Source: DAOSVX01 sp964447275
GTDB taxonomy: Bacteria; Bacillota_I; Bacilli_A; RF39; UBA660
Assembly: GCA_964447275.1 (NCBI GenBank)
Contig: CAYURI010000015.1
Coordinates: forward strand, 1-14,744
DNA length: 14,744 nt
Direction: 5' to 3'
Shown: positions 1-7,512 of the stretch, in pieces
Layout: each line of letters opens with the position of its first letter
Numbering within the stretch: position 1 is the stretch's first letter
Translations under genes and position numbers: made by a program
Notes under the pieces: model-generated
The model's input: only the letters and a program-made list of their open reading frames with translations
What the model was told of the DNA's origin: nothing
Database searches by the model: none

Positions 1-205
1 TAAATTGTTTTTCAGTTAAACCATACATGAATCTTACTTTTTGTTTTTCTTGTAATTGAATACCATATTCACTTAGTTTTCTTTTTCTGTCTCTACCATG
101 AGCACCTGGACCATAAGGTCTTCTTGCTAGTTCTTTACCAGTTCCTAAAGTAGAAAATCCTAATTGACGAGATTTTTTAAATACTGAACCTGTGTATCTT
201 GCCAT
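1..205 (-). CDS. rpsD: 30S ribosomal protein S4, N-terminal part (cut by window edge)
   Basis: The first 68 residues, starting MARYTGSVFKKSRQLGF, match the N-terminus of ribosomal protein S4, including the conserved stretches GTGKELARRPYGPG and LSEYGIQLQEKQK. S4 is a primary 16S rRNA-binding protein that nucleates assembly of the small-subunit body; in Firmicutes it also represses its own mRNA. No cysteine is present in this N-terminal part, so this is the zinc-free (C-minus) form, as in B. subtilis. About two thirds of the usual ~200 residues lie outside the window. The ATG at 203-205 is preceded by a strong AGGAGGT ribosome binding site (211-217). The gene is monocistronic at its 5' end, with its own promoter and a long leader, and is divergent from ezrA. 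Confidence 0.97.
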   Translation of the reverse strand, partial: MARYTGSVFKKSRQLGFSTLGTGKELARRPYGPGAHGRDRKRKLSEYGIQLQEKQKVRFMYGLTEKQF

Positions 206-375
206 AATACACCTCCTAACTAAAATAAATTTCTAAACCAAAAGTCTTTATTATAATAACTTAATAGGGAGTTTGTTTCACAAATTTCCTTAGGGCAGCC
301 CCAAGTACTTTTATAACTTATTTAAGTAACAAACACATTAATAATTTATTATAATGCTGCCAAATGAATTAGCTA
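206..375 (-). promoter_or_regulatory. Long rpsD 5' leader with possible S4-autoregulatory pseudoknot
   Basis: About 170 nt separate the predicted transcription start (near 375) from the rpsD ATG, far longer than other leaders here. Read as minus-strand RNA, GGCAGC (361-356) can pair with GCUGCC (299-294), and GUUUGUU (334-328) can pair with AACAAAC (277-271). The order a-b-a'-b' makes a pseudoknot. A competing local hairpin, UUUGU-GAA-ACAAA (284-272), would use the same bases as the second helix. No U-run follows these helices, so control of translation or another mechanism fits better than a simple attenuator. S4 autoregulation through the rpsD leader is known in B. subtilis, and E. coli S4 binds a pseudoknot in the alpha-operon mRNA; assigning that role here is inference. 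Confidence 0.6.
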
Positions 376-381
376 GGCTTA

Positions 382-410
382 ATTATACATATAAAGGGCA
401 TTTATGTCAA
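382..410 (-). promoter_or_regulatory. Consensus sigma-A promoter of rpsD
   Basis: On the minus strand, TTGACA (410-405) and TATAAT (387-382) are separated by exactly 17 bases. Both hexamers match the housekeeping consensus perfectly, making this the strongest promoter in the window, as expected for a ribosomal protein gene. Transcription should start near 375. Confidence 0.93.
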
Positions 411-452
411 GCAAACAACTACTTAAAAAGTGTTTTCTAAAATAATTAAATA

Positions 453-461
453 TGATACAAT
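453..461 (+). promoter_or_regulatory. Extended -10 promoter of ezrA
   Basis: TG (453-454), one base, then TACAAT (456-461) form an extended -10 element. At 17 bases upstream lies only TTTTCT (433-438), a poor -35, which is typical where an extended -10 compensates. The start would be near 468, leaving about 19 nt before the ATG with AAGGAAGTG in it. It lies back to back with the rpsD promoter. Confidence 0.65.
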
Positions 462-486
462 ATTTTATAGTAAGGAAGTGATAATT

Positions 487-2202
487 ATGACAGCAACAGT
501 TATTTTAACTATTGTTAGTTTTATAATTGCTGGAGTCATTTTAATAATTGTTACTTTATCTTTAATAAAAAGTCAAAGAAGAAAAAAATTTGCTTTAGAA
601 TTAAATACTTTAGAAAGAGATAAAAATCTAATTATTTCGGCTTCAATATTATCTGAATTAAATAAAGTAGAAAATTTAATTAATAATGAAGCTTTAAAAG
701 CGATGTATGAAGATTGGCAATATCGTTTTAAAGAAATCAAGGATAAAGAAGTACCAAGAATTACTGATGAATTATTAGAATTAGAAGATTTTTTGGCATT
801 TAAAAAAGATGAAGAAATTACTAGAAAAATTGCTCATATTGAATTAACAATCTTTTTAATAAAAACTAAAGCCAAATTTTTATTAGATGAAATAAAAGAA
901 ATAACTTTAAGTGAAGAAAGAAACAGGGAACATGTCACAAAACTAAAAACTTTATACCGTGAAGTTATTAATAAATATAAGAAAAATTATGATGATTATC
1001 AAGATGTTAAAGGCCCAATTGAATTACAATTTGAAAATATTGATAAGTTATTTGGGGCTTTTGAAGGTGCAATGGAAAACAATTCTTATACTGAGGTAGG
1101 AAAAATTGTTAAAGCCTTGGGTGATACGATTGGGAACTTAAGAGTAGTTATTGATGAAGCACCAAGTATTATTTTAATGGGTAAAAGTATCATTCCAAGA
1201 AAAATGGAAGACATTTCTAGTATCTATCAAAAAATGACTAAAGAAGGCTTTGTTTTAGAATATTTAAACATTCCTTATAATATTGATGAAGCTGATAAAA
1301 AAATTCAAGATATTTTTTCGCGACTAAATGTTTTAAATGTTGAAGACTCAATTTTTGAATTAAAGACTATTTTGGATTATTTTGATTCTTTATATAATGA
1401 TTTTGATAAAGAAAAAATCTGTAAGAAGTTATTTGATGAATACACAAGGACTTTAACAATTAAAATATCTAGATTAATTAAAATTGCTAAAGGTTTATAT
1501 AATAAAATTGATGATATTAAGTATAGTTATGATTTAAATGAAGATGATGAAAAAGTAATTGAAGAAATTAATAAAGATTTAAATAATATTAACAAAGACT
1601 TTGAAGTAATTGTTAATGCTCATCGTAGTAAGTTGTTTCCTTATACAAAGTTAACTAAAGAAATGGAAACTCTTAACGCTAAAACAACGAGAATTGAAGA
1701 AAGATTAGAAACGGCGCTAAGAACTTTAGGAAGTTTAAAAGAAGATGAATTAAGAGCTAGAGAACAATTAGATGAGATTAAAAATATTTTAAGAGATTCG
1801 AAAGCAAAAATAAAAAGTTATAAATTACCATTAGTTCCAAAGAACTTTTATATTGAGTTAAATGAAGCTAATGAAGCAATTAAAGAAATTATTAAAGAAC
1901 TAGATCAAAAACCAATTTCCATAAAAACTTTAAATATTAGAGTAGATACCGCAAGAGACTTAGTATTAAAATTATATAATACAACTAGTGAAACAATTAA
2001 AGCTGCTGGTATGGCGGAAATGGCAATTATTTATGGTAATAGATATCGCCCTAATAATAAAGAACTTGCTTTAGGTTTAGTAAAAGCCGAAAATATGTTT
2101 TTTAAAGGGAATTTTAAATTATCTTTAGAAAGTGCGATTAATGCTTTAAACATTGTTGATCCGGGGATTTATAAAAGACTTCTTGAAAGCCATCAAAAAT
2201 AA
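487..2202 (+). CDS. ezrA: Septation ring formation regulator EzrA
   Basis: This 571-residue protein has the EzrA layout: an N-out transmembrane helix (about residues 3-27), a basic stop-transfer (KSQRRKK), then a long helical, spectrin-like cytoplasmic region rich in Lys and Glu. The conserved C-terminal patch is present as YGNRYR (516-521), followed by the repeat-like helix ending in VDPGIYKRL. EzrA is a Firmicute membrane protein that restrains FtsZ ring formation at cell poles, joins the divisome and, in B. subtilis, helps shuttle PBP1 together with GpsB. Length is close to the ~562 of B. subtilis. I chose the ATG at 487 because AAGGAAGTG (472-480) precedes it; an upstream in-frame GTG at 430 lies ahead of the promoter -10. 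The gene is monocistronic, with a terminator directly at its stop codon. Confidence 0.96.
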   Translation: MTATVILTIVSFIIAGVILIIVTLSLIKSQRRKKFALELNTLERDKNLIISASILSELNKVENLINNEALKAMYEDWQYRFKEIKDKEVPRITDELLELEDFLAFKKDEEITRKIAHIELTIFLIKTKAKFLLDEIKEITLSEERNREHVTKLKTLYREVINKYKKNYDDYQDVKGPIELQFENIDKLFGAFEGAMENNSYTEVGKIVKALGDTIGNLRVVIDEAPSIILMGKSIIPRKMEDISSIYQKMTKEGFVLEYLNIPYNIDEADKKIQDIFSRLNVLNVEDSIFELKTILDYFDSLYNDFDKEKICKKLFDEYTRTLTIKISRLIKIAKGLYNKIDDIKYSYDLNEDDEKVIEEINKDLNNINKDFEVIVNAHRSKLFPYTKLTKEMETLNAKTTRIEERLETALRTLGSLKEDELRAREQLDEIKNILRDSKAKIKSYKLPLVPKNFYIELNEANEAIKEIIKELDQKPISIKTLNIRVDTARDLVLKLYNTTSETIKAAGMAEMAIIYGNRYRPNNKELALGLVKAENMFFKGNFKLSLESAINALNIVDPGIYKRLLESHQK

Positions 2203-2225
2203 GTTGTTAATAGACAACTTTTTTT
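2201..2225 (+). terminator. Intrinsic terminator of ezrA, overlapping its stop codon
   Basis: A 7-bp stem AAGTTGT/ACAACTT (2201-2207 with 2214-2220) with a 6-nt loop is followed by a run of T (2219-2225). The stem starts with the last two bases of the ezrA TAA. It is short and GC-poor, so termination may be partial. Confidence 0.7.
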
Positions 2226-2235
2226 ATGTTATAAT
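2207..2235 (+). promoter_or_regulatory. Promoter of cca-dnaD embedded in the ezrA terminator
   Basis: TATAAT (2230-2235) is preceded by TG (2227-2228) and one base, giving a perfect extended -10. Seventeen bases upstream is TTAATA (2207-2212; four of six matches to TTGACA), which falls in the stem and loop of the ezrA terminator. Transcription would start near 2242, about 36 nt before the chosen cca ATG. Confidence 0.7.
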
Positions 2236-2277
2236 TAAAGTGTTGTTATCTTTAAAGTGATGGGTGTGACGAAGTTT

Positions 2278-3372
2278 ATGGACCAAAATATAAAAAATAT
2301 TTTAAAAAAAATTGAAGACAATGGTTTTGAAGCTTACATCGTAGGTGGTTTTGTTAGAGATAATATTTTAAGAATTAAGACTAATGATGTTGATATCATT
2401 ACTAATGCCTTATTAAAAGATGTTGCGAAGATATTTCCAGAAGGAAAAAGTGATGTTAATTACTATGGCTCTTATAAACTTAAATTAGGTAGATATAATG
2501 TTGATATTACTACTTACAGGGAAGAAGCTAATTATAAAGATCGTAAGCCTACCGAAATAAATTATGTTAATAACTTGCTTGCCGATTTAAATCGCCGTGA
2601 CTTTACCATTAATAGTATATGTATGAATAAAAAAGGGGTCATAGTTGATTTATTAAATGGCCGAAAAGATCTAAGTTTAAAAGTTTTAAGAGTAATTGGT
2701 GAAGTAGAAAAGAAATTCACTGAAGATCCTTTAAGAATGCTAAGAGCCATTCGTTTTGCGACTTTACTTAATTTTAAAATCGAAGCTAATGCTTTAGAGT
2801 TTATTATTAATAATAAAGCTTTGATTAAAAAGCTGTCTTATCAACGTAAGAAAAACGAATTAGATTTAATTCTTATATCACGTAATTATTTACAAGGTTT
2901 AAATTTTATTAAAGAAATAAGTTTAGATGATGTGTTAGAAATAAAATATAATATAGTTAAAAAAACGGATGACTTATTAGGGATGTGGGCCCAGATTGAA
3001 TGCTCCTCTAACTATCCATTTACTAACCAAGAGAAAAATAGTATAAAAATTATTAAAGAAATTGTAAATTATGGTAAAATAGATACTAATATTTTATTTA
3101 AATATGATTTATATCATACTTATATAGCAGGTGATATCCTAGGGATCAGTAAAGTTATTATTAATAAACTTTATAAATTAATGCCTATTCATGATTATGC
3201 TGATATGGATATTAATGGTAAAGACATTATTGATATCTTAGAAATTGCTCCTTCTATAAAAGTAAAAATGATTACAGAAGATATTAAAGAAGCAATTTTA
3301 AATAAAAAATTAAAAAATAATAAAAAGGATATTACCAAGTATTTAATTAATAATAAAGAGAAGTGGTTATAA
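2278..3372 (+). CDS. cca: CCA-adding enzyme (tRNA nucleotidyltransferase, class II)
   Basis: The protein completes or repairs the 3' CCA end of tRNAs from CTP and ATP without a nucleic acid template. All class II core motifs are visible: GGFVRD (23-28), the metal-binding DVD (37-39), RRDFTINS (106-113), and EDPLR (149-153), the EDxxR motif that selects the incoming nucleotide in the bacterial enzyme. The C-terminal part is helical and lacks an HD phosphohydrolase domain. At 364 residues it is slightly shorter than the B. subtilis enzyme. The start is uncertain: in-frame GTG 2257, ATG 2260 and GTG 2266 also exist. I prefer ATG 2278 because homology begins just after it and a G-rich GGGTGTGA (2262-2269) lies at ribosome-binding distance. 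The TAA overlaps the dnaD ATG by one base, so dnaD is probably translationally coupled. CC- or A-adding variants cannot be excluded by eye. Confidence 0.93.
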   Translation: MDQNIKNILKKIEDNGFEAYIVGGFVRDNILRIKTNDVDIITNALLKDVAKIFPEGKSDVNYYGSYKLKLGRYNVDITTYREEANYKDRKPTEINYVNNLLADLNRRDFTINSICMNKKGVIVDLLNGRKDLSLKVLRVIGEVEKKFTEDPLRMLRAIRFATLLNFKIEANALEFIINNKALIKKLSYQRKKNELDLILISRNYLQGLNFIKEISLDDVLEIKYNIVKKTDDLLGMWAQIECSSNYPFTNQEKNSIKIIKEIVNYGKIDTNILFKYDLYHTYIAGDILGISKVIINKLYKLMPIHDYADMDINGKDIIDILEIAPSIKVKMITEDIKEAILNKKLKNNKKDITKYLINNKEKWL

Positions 3373-4016
3373 TGAAAAATAAAGGTTTAATAAAATATAT
3401 TAATGGTAAAAGCTATAGTGTTTCGCCATGGTTTTTAAGAGCTCTTCGTAAAGAAAATGTGACTGTTGATGAGTTAATTATGTTAATTTATTTTAATAAT
3501 CTTAGTGAAAAGACTTTGAACTTAGAAGATATATGTAATACATTAGGTTATAGTACCGAAGAAGCTTTATTAATATTTAGTTCTTTAAATACCAAGAAAC
3601 TAATTAAAATTGTTAATGAAAAAGATGATAGTGGGCGTTTAAAGGAAGTTATTAGTTTAGAGAATGTTGAAAATATTATCTTTGATGCGATTGGTGAGCT
3701 AGAAGAGAAATCTAATATTAAAACTGTTTTTGAAGTTTTTGAAAAAGAATTTGGTCGAACATTATCACCAATGGAATATGAAATAATTAATGCCTGGTTA
3801 GAAAAAAAGATTAGTGAAGAACTAATCATTGGGGCTTTAAAAGAAGCCACTTATAACAATGTTCGTAGTTTAAGATATATTGATAAGATTATTTACGAAT
3901 GGGGTAAAAAAGGCTTTAAAACAATGGATGACGTTAAAAATCATTTAGTAAAGAAAAACTTTGATTTAGATAAAACCTTATTTGATTATAATTGGTTAGA
4001 TGAAGATAAAAAGTAA
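3372..4016 (+). CDS. dnaD: DnaD-like replication initiation protein
   Basis: This 214-residue protein has the two-part DnaD architecture: an N-terminal winged-helix region (about 1-95) and a C-terminal DnaD/DnaB (DDBH2) domain (about 116-190). The latter contains the family signature YIDKIIYEW (169-177) followed by WGKKGFKTMDDV. In Firmicutes DnaD binds and remodels DNA with DnaA and DnaB and helps load the replicative helicase at oriC and at restarting forks. The ATG at 3372 shares its A with the cca stop (TAATG) and is preceded by GAGAAGTGG inside cca; an upstream GTG at 3363 would add three residues with no better site. In B. subtilis nth and ypoC sit between dnaD and the convergent ponA; here they are absent and a terminator follows directly. 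Confidence 0.93.
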   Translation: MKNKGLIKYINGKSYSVSPWFLRALRKENVTVDELIMLIYFNNLSEKTLNLEDICNTLGYSTEEALLIFSSLNTKKLIKIVNEKDDSGRLKEVISLENVENIIFDAIGELEEKSNIKTVFEVFEKEFGRTLSPMEYEIINAWLEKKISEELIIGALKEATYNNVRSLRYIDKIIYEWGKKGFKTMDDVKNHLVKKNFDLDKTLFDYNWLDEDKK

Positions 4017-4018
4017 TA

Positions 4019-4046
4019 AAAAAATCACTTATTAAAGTGATTTTTT
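4019..4046. terminator. Bidirectional terminator between dnaD and the PBP gene
   Basis: A perfect 12-bp stem AAAAAATCACTT/AAGTGATTTTTT (4019-4030 with 4035-4046) with loop ATTA has T-runs in both orientations. It begins two bases after the dnaD stop and ends one base before the convergent PBP stop, so it serves both genes. Confidence 0.93.
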
Positions 4047-4047
4047 G

Positions 4048-6837
4048 TTATTCAATGACAACTTTTCTTGATGCTGTATAAGTTTTAGCATTGTATGAAA
4101 TAGTATAACGAATAACATACTCAGCTATTTCGTTTTTAGGAATATCAGAAACTTCTGTTTCAACAGTTCCTACTACTTTATAAATCTTTTTAATAAATGT
4201 ATATCCACTTACTTCAGTACCATTAAGATATACCTTAAATGGATTAACTGAATCAGTATAGTAACTTAGAGTATCTTCTTTAACAATGGTTGTGGTTGGT
4301 TGATTAACAGTTATGGTAACTTGATTGGTAATGATATAAGGGTTAGCAACAATTTCTACACCAGTACTTTTATTGGCTTTGAAGATTGTGTAGGCTGATT
4401 TTACCACAAAAGTATAATCAGTATCAGTATTCATGGCTGAATAAGTATAATAATCATTAGTTGTAAAACCTAGATAAGTTAAATTTCCTAAACCATCTTT
4501 TAAATATACTTCGTAACCATTAGTACCAATATTAAGACTATTATATTCTAAACGTTGTTGATAATATTTGTCAGCCCAATCTTTATAATAAGTATTAAAG
4601 TAATTCTGTAAATAAGTCGTATTAATTGCATCAGGAGTAGCTATTTTATCCCAACTGATTGTAATTGAACCGCTATTATAACTAGCTTTTATATTAGTTG
4701 GATTATTTAAAGTACTAAAGCGATTTGATACTTCAGTTGGTTCTGTACCTTTTTTAAAGTATTCAGAAGTTACTAAATCACTAGGAGTATTAGGACTTGC
4801 TAATTTAGCGGGGAATGTTTCTTTTTCAACACTAATTTTAATTACAGCACCACCACTAGGGAAACGACTATTTTTTTCAAATATTTTAGGTACTAACATT
4901 CTTGCTACAGCGCTTCTTACTTTACCAGCAGCTGTAATTGTTAAGTAATGATCACTAGATAATTTTTCATAACCATACCAGATTGAGAAGGAGTAGTCAG
5001 GTGAATAAACTGAAACCCAACTATCCATAATAGATGAAGATGGAATACCATATTTTTTAGTTGCAGCACTATCAATTGATGATGTTCCGGTTTTAGCAGC
5101 AATATCAGTACCACTAACATGGACAGAACCAATAATACCATTATCAACTGCATAACCAAGCATATAGTTAATCATGAAAGCTGTTTCTTTACTCATAGCT
5201 TTAGTTTTAACTGGTTTATATTCAATTGTTTCTTCAGTTTCTTTTAAAATAATTTTAGTATAAGAATATGGTTCAATATAATATCCTCCTCTTGCAAATA
5301 CCGCATAAGCAGCTGACATTTGAACTGGGCTCATACCATTAAACCCACCTAAAGCGTAGGCTTCATATAGATTTTCCCCATAATTAATTCCACAAGCATG
5401 GACAAATTCCGCAATTTTCGCTTTATCGACTTGTTGGAAAGCTTGTAAAGCAGGAATATTACGGCTTCGTGCTAAAGCATAACGCATGGTAACCAAGCCT
5501 AAATATTTTCGATCAGCATTATATACACTGGCACCATTAGAGTAGGTATATTTTTCGTCAAATAATGGTGTATAGGTAGAAGCATCATTATATTCAATTA
5601 AAGGACCATAATCAAAGAATGGTTTAGCAGTAGATCCAATTTGACGATTAATCATCGTTGCAAAGTTGAATTGTCTTTCCCCAATTCGATTGCGTCCAGC
5701 ACCAATGGCTGTAATTGATCCATCATTAACATCTGTTACTGCAATACCCATTTGAACAGCATCATTAACAAAAGTATAGGTTTCACTATTCATAATACCA
5801 TTTATTGTATCTTGTTTTTCTAAATCAAAAGTTGTATATATTTCCATTGGTACGCTGTAAGCGTCATAACCAGTTCTGTCTTCTACTTCCTCAACAGCAG
5901 TATCAATTAAAGCTTGATATTTATCTTGGGTAGTTTGATCAGTTATTAATGATTCAACTTTAATACTTTTAGCGACTTCGGCTTCTTCTTTAGTGATGTA
6001 ACCATGTCTTACCATTAAGTTTAATACTTGGTTTCTTCTTTGGGTAGTTAACTCTATACTACTAAAAGGATTATAAGAAGCTGGGGCTTGAAACATTCCG
6101 GCAATAATTGCTGCTTCGGTTAAGGATAAATCTTTAACTGATTTACCGAAATAAGTTTGGCTAGCTTGTTCAACACCATAAGCACCATTACCTAGCCATG
6201 GTGAATTAACGTAAAATTCAATAATTTGTTCTTTAGTATAATCTTTTTCTAGTTTAAAGACGGCCATATAAATATCAGTAGCTTTTCTTACAATGCCTTT
6301 TAAACCACTAACAGCATTAGGATCAGTAAAAGCATTTTTAACTACTTGCATTGATAATGTTGAACCACCACCAGCACCAGAGTTGCCAGTCAATTGACCT
6401 AAGAAAGCTTTAGAAAATCTCGCAATATCAAAACCATTATGTTGAAAAAATCTCGCATCTTCAGTAGCAATTAAAGCATCTACTAAAACATCAGGAAGTT
6501 CATCATAAGTAACTAGTTCACGTTTCTCCATGCCAATCTTAGCAAAGACATTACCTTTTTTATCATATAAAACAGTTGACTCTTTGTTATAAAGATTCTC
6601 CCCATTAAAGTCTGGTGAAGAAATGATAACATATAAGCCACCAATAACACAAAGACCAAAGAAACCAATTAATAGATACATTAAAATAATTAGAATTAAT
6701 GATTTGTTTCTTTTTCCTTTTAATTTTCTCTTGTCTTTAAAAACCTGGATTTGTTTTTTAATTTTATTTAACGCTTTATTAACAGCCATACTAGTTTTAT
6801 CAATTTTCTTTCTTTCTTTTATTACAACTTTTTTCAT
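4048..6837 (-). CDS. ponA: Class A penicillin-binding protein (PBP1-type) with FN3-like extracellular tail
   Basis: A bifunctional peptidoglycan synthase of 929 residues. A Lys-rich cytoplasmic tail (1-46) and one membrane helix (47-72) precede the GT51 glycosyltransferase, with its catalytic Glu in EDARFFQHNG (E126) and GGSTLSMQ (157-164; many family members have GGSTITQQ). The transpeptidase has STAK (S402 nucleophile, K405), SRN (458-460) and KTG (582-584). From about residue 710 there is a C-terminal extension: a fibronectin type III-like domain (ITISWDKI, then YEVYLKDG and TDYTFVVKSAY) interrupted by a Tyr-rich, probably helical insert (about 737-766), then a second beta-rich domain (about 840-929). 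The gene polymerises and crosslinks the cell wall. It lies 3 nt downstream of recU with AAGGAGT inside the recU end, and has no promoter of its own, matching the recU-ponA operon of Bacillus. Enzyme class is certain; the symbol follows synteny. Confidence 0.96.
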   Translation of the reverse strand: MKKVVIKERKKIDKTSMAVNKALNKIKKQIQVFKDKRKLKGKRNKSLILIILMYLLIGFFGLCVIGGLYVIISSPDFNGENLYNKESTVLYDKKGNVFAKIGMEKRELVTYDELPDVLVDALIATEDARFFQHNGFDIARFSKAFLGQLTGNSGAGGGSTLSMQVVKNAFTDPNAVSGLKGIVRKATDIYMAVFKLEKDYTKEQIIEFYVNSPWLGNGAYGVEQASQTYFGKSVKDLSLTEAAIIAGMFQAPASYNPFSSIELTTQRRNQVLNLMVRHGYITKEEAEVAKSIKVESLITDQTTQDKYQALIDTAVEEVEDRTGYDAYSVPMEIYTTFDLEKQDTINGIMNSETYTFVNDAVQMGIAVTDVNDGSITAIGAGRNRIGERQFNFATMINRQIGSTAKPFFDYGPLIEYNDASTYTPLFDEKYTYSNGASVYNADRKYLGLVTMRYALARSRNIPALQAFQQVDKAKIAEFVHACGINYGENLYEAYALGGFNGMSPVQMSAAYAVFARGGYYIEPYSYTKIILKETEETIEYKPVKTKAMSKETAFMINYMLGYAVDNGIIGSVHVSGTDIAAKTGTSSIDSAATKKYGIPSSSIMDSWVSVYSPDYSFSIWYGYEKLSSDHYLTITAAGKVRSAVARMLVPKIFEKNSRFPSGGAVIKISVEKETFPAKLASPNTPSDLVTSEYFKKGTEPTEVSNRFSTLNNPTNIKASYNSGSITISWDKIATPDAINTTYLQNYFNTYYKDWADKYYQQRLEYNSLNIGTNGYEVYLKDGLGNLTYLGFTTNDYYTYSAMNTDTDYTFVVKSAYTIFKANKSTGVEIVANPYIITNQVTITVNQPTTTIVKEDTLSYYTDSVNPFKVYLNGTEVSGYTFIKKIYKVVGTVETEVSDIPKNEIAEYVIRYTISYNAKTYTASRKVVIE

Positions 6838-6840
6838 CTT

Positions 6841-7398
6841 TTACTCCTTAAAATATATTTGATCAATGATACTTAAATAATCAATTTGAGGATTAATTCT
6901 TTCTTTTATTGTGTGGGCTTTTTCTTTTAAGAAACTAAGTGGTAAAGATTTTCTGTTATTATCTTCAATAAAGGAGACTAAATCTTCACCAGTTATTAAA
7001 TATATTATTTCATTCATTTTTAATATTATAAAGCCAATACCACCATGTTCTAATATTAGTTTTAAATGCTTTAATTGATGAGGATGAATATTAGCAAGGG
7101 GAAATGATGTTTTAGAAATAGTTTCTTTAGCTTCAAATTCAATATATTTACCTTTATATATACCATTATAATCTAAGGTTGATGGCATTTTGAAATAAGC
7201 TTTATTAATTTGTTTTTGTTCCTGGCAATATTTAACATCAACAACTCCAATAGGGGTTGGTTTTTTGTAGATAACGGCTTTGTTAATACTTAAATAATAT
7301 AGATTAGAAGCATTAATACCGCATTCTAAATCCATGCCACGATTTCGGTGTGAAATATTTCTTTTAAAAGTTTTATTAATCATGTTTGGATATTTCAT
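6841..7398 (-). CDS. recU: Holliday junction resolvase RecU
   Basis: RecU is a PD-(D/E)XK-fold nuclease that cleaves four-way recombination junctions and works with RecA and RuvAB in repair and chromosome segregation in Firmicutes. The 185 residues include the family core: STLDYNGIYKGKYIEFEAKE (73-92), with likely metal and catalytic residues D76, E89 and K91, then TSFPL, and the conserved C-terminus IDYLSIIDQIYF. The N-terminal region with NRGMDLE is also typical. The length is near the usual ~200; the very N-terminus is shorter than in B. subtilis. The ATG at 7396-7398 is preceded by AAAGGTGATA. It is the first gene of a two-gene operon with the PBP, divergent from gpsB. Confidence 0.95.
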   Translation of the reverse strand: MKYPNMINKTFKRNISHRNRGMDLECGINASNLYYLSINKAVIYKKPTPIGVVDVKYCQEQKQINKAYFKMPSTLDYNGIYKGKYIEFEAKETISKTSFPLANIHPHQLKHLKLILEHGGIGFIILKMNEIIYLITGEDLVSFIEDNNRKSLPLSFLKEKAHTIKERINPQIDYLSIIDQIYFKE

Positions 7399-7414
7399 CT
7401 TATCACCTTTAAAA

Positions 7415-7443
7415 ATTATACTATATAATTTGGGAAAAATCTA
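7415..7443 (-). promoter_or_regulatory. Probable promoter of the recU-ponA operon
   Basis: On the minus strand TATAAT (7420-7415) lies 17 bases from TAGATT (7443-7438; three of six matches to TTGACA). The -10 is perfect and the -35 weak. Transcription would start near 7408, just before the AAAGGTGATA ribosome binding site. It is divergent from the gpsB promoter. Confidence 0.6.
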
Positions 7444-7457
7444 GTTTGCAAGTCTTC

Positions 7458-7486
7458 TTGACTTAATAAACTAACAATTATATAAT
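7458..7486 (+). promoter_or_regulatory. Sigma-A promoter of gpsB (and probably rnpB)
   Basis: TTGACT (7458-7463) and TATAAT (7481-7486) are separated by 17 bases, eleven of twelve hexamer positions matching consensus. The start would be near 7493, giving a leader of about 20 nt. No convincing promoter was found between here and rnpB, so this strong promoter may feed both. Confidence 0.9.
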
Positions 7487-7512
7487 TAACACTGTAAGAA
7501 GGGATTTTGTTT

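Noticed and set aside
430..486. Upstream GTG start for ezrA, adding 19 residues
   Set aside because: It lies before the extended -10 promoter and lacks a ribosome binding site; the ATG at 487 has AAGGAAGTG and gives the expected N-terminal membrane helix.
2562..2750. Minus-strand short frame inside cca (others similar inside dnaD, gpsB, rny, rnj)
   Set aside because: They lie wholly or almost wholly within well-supported genes in other frames and show no independent signals.
6623..6862. Plus-strand open frame of 79 codons opposite the PBP N-terminus
   Set aside because: Its hydrophobic, basic translation is the complement of the PBP membrane segment; no promoter or ribosome binding site.
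7443..7450. Minus-strand TTGCAA as the recU -35
   Set aside because: It is 25 bases from the perfect TATAAT; only a poor TATATA would fit its spacing.
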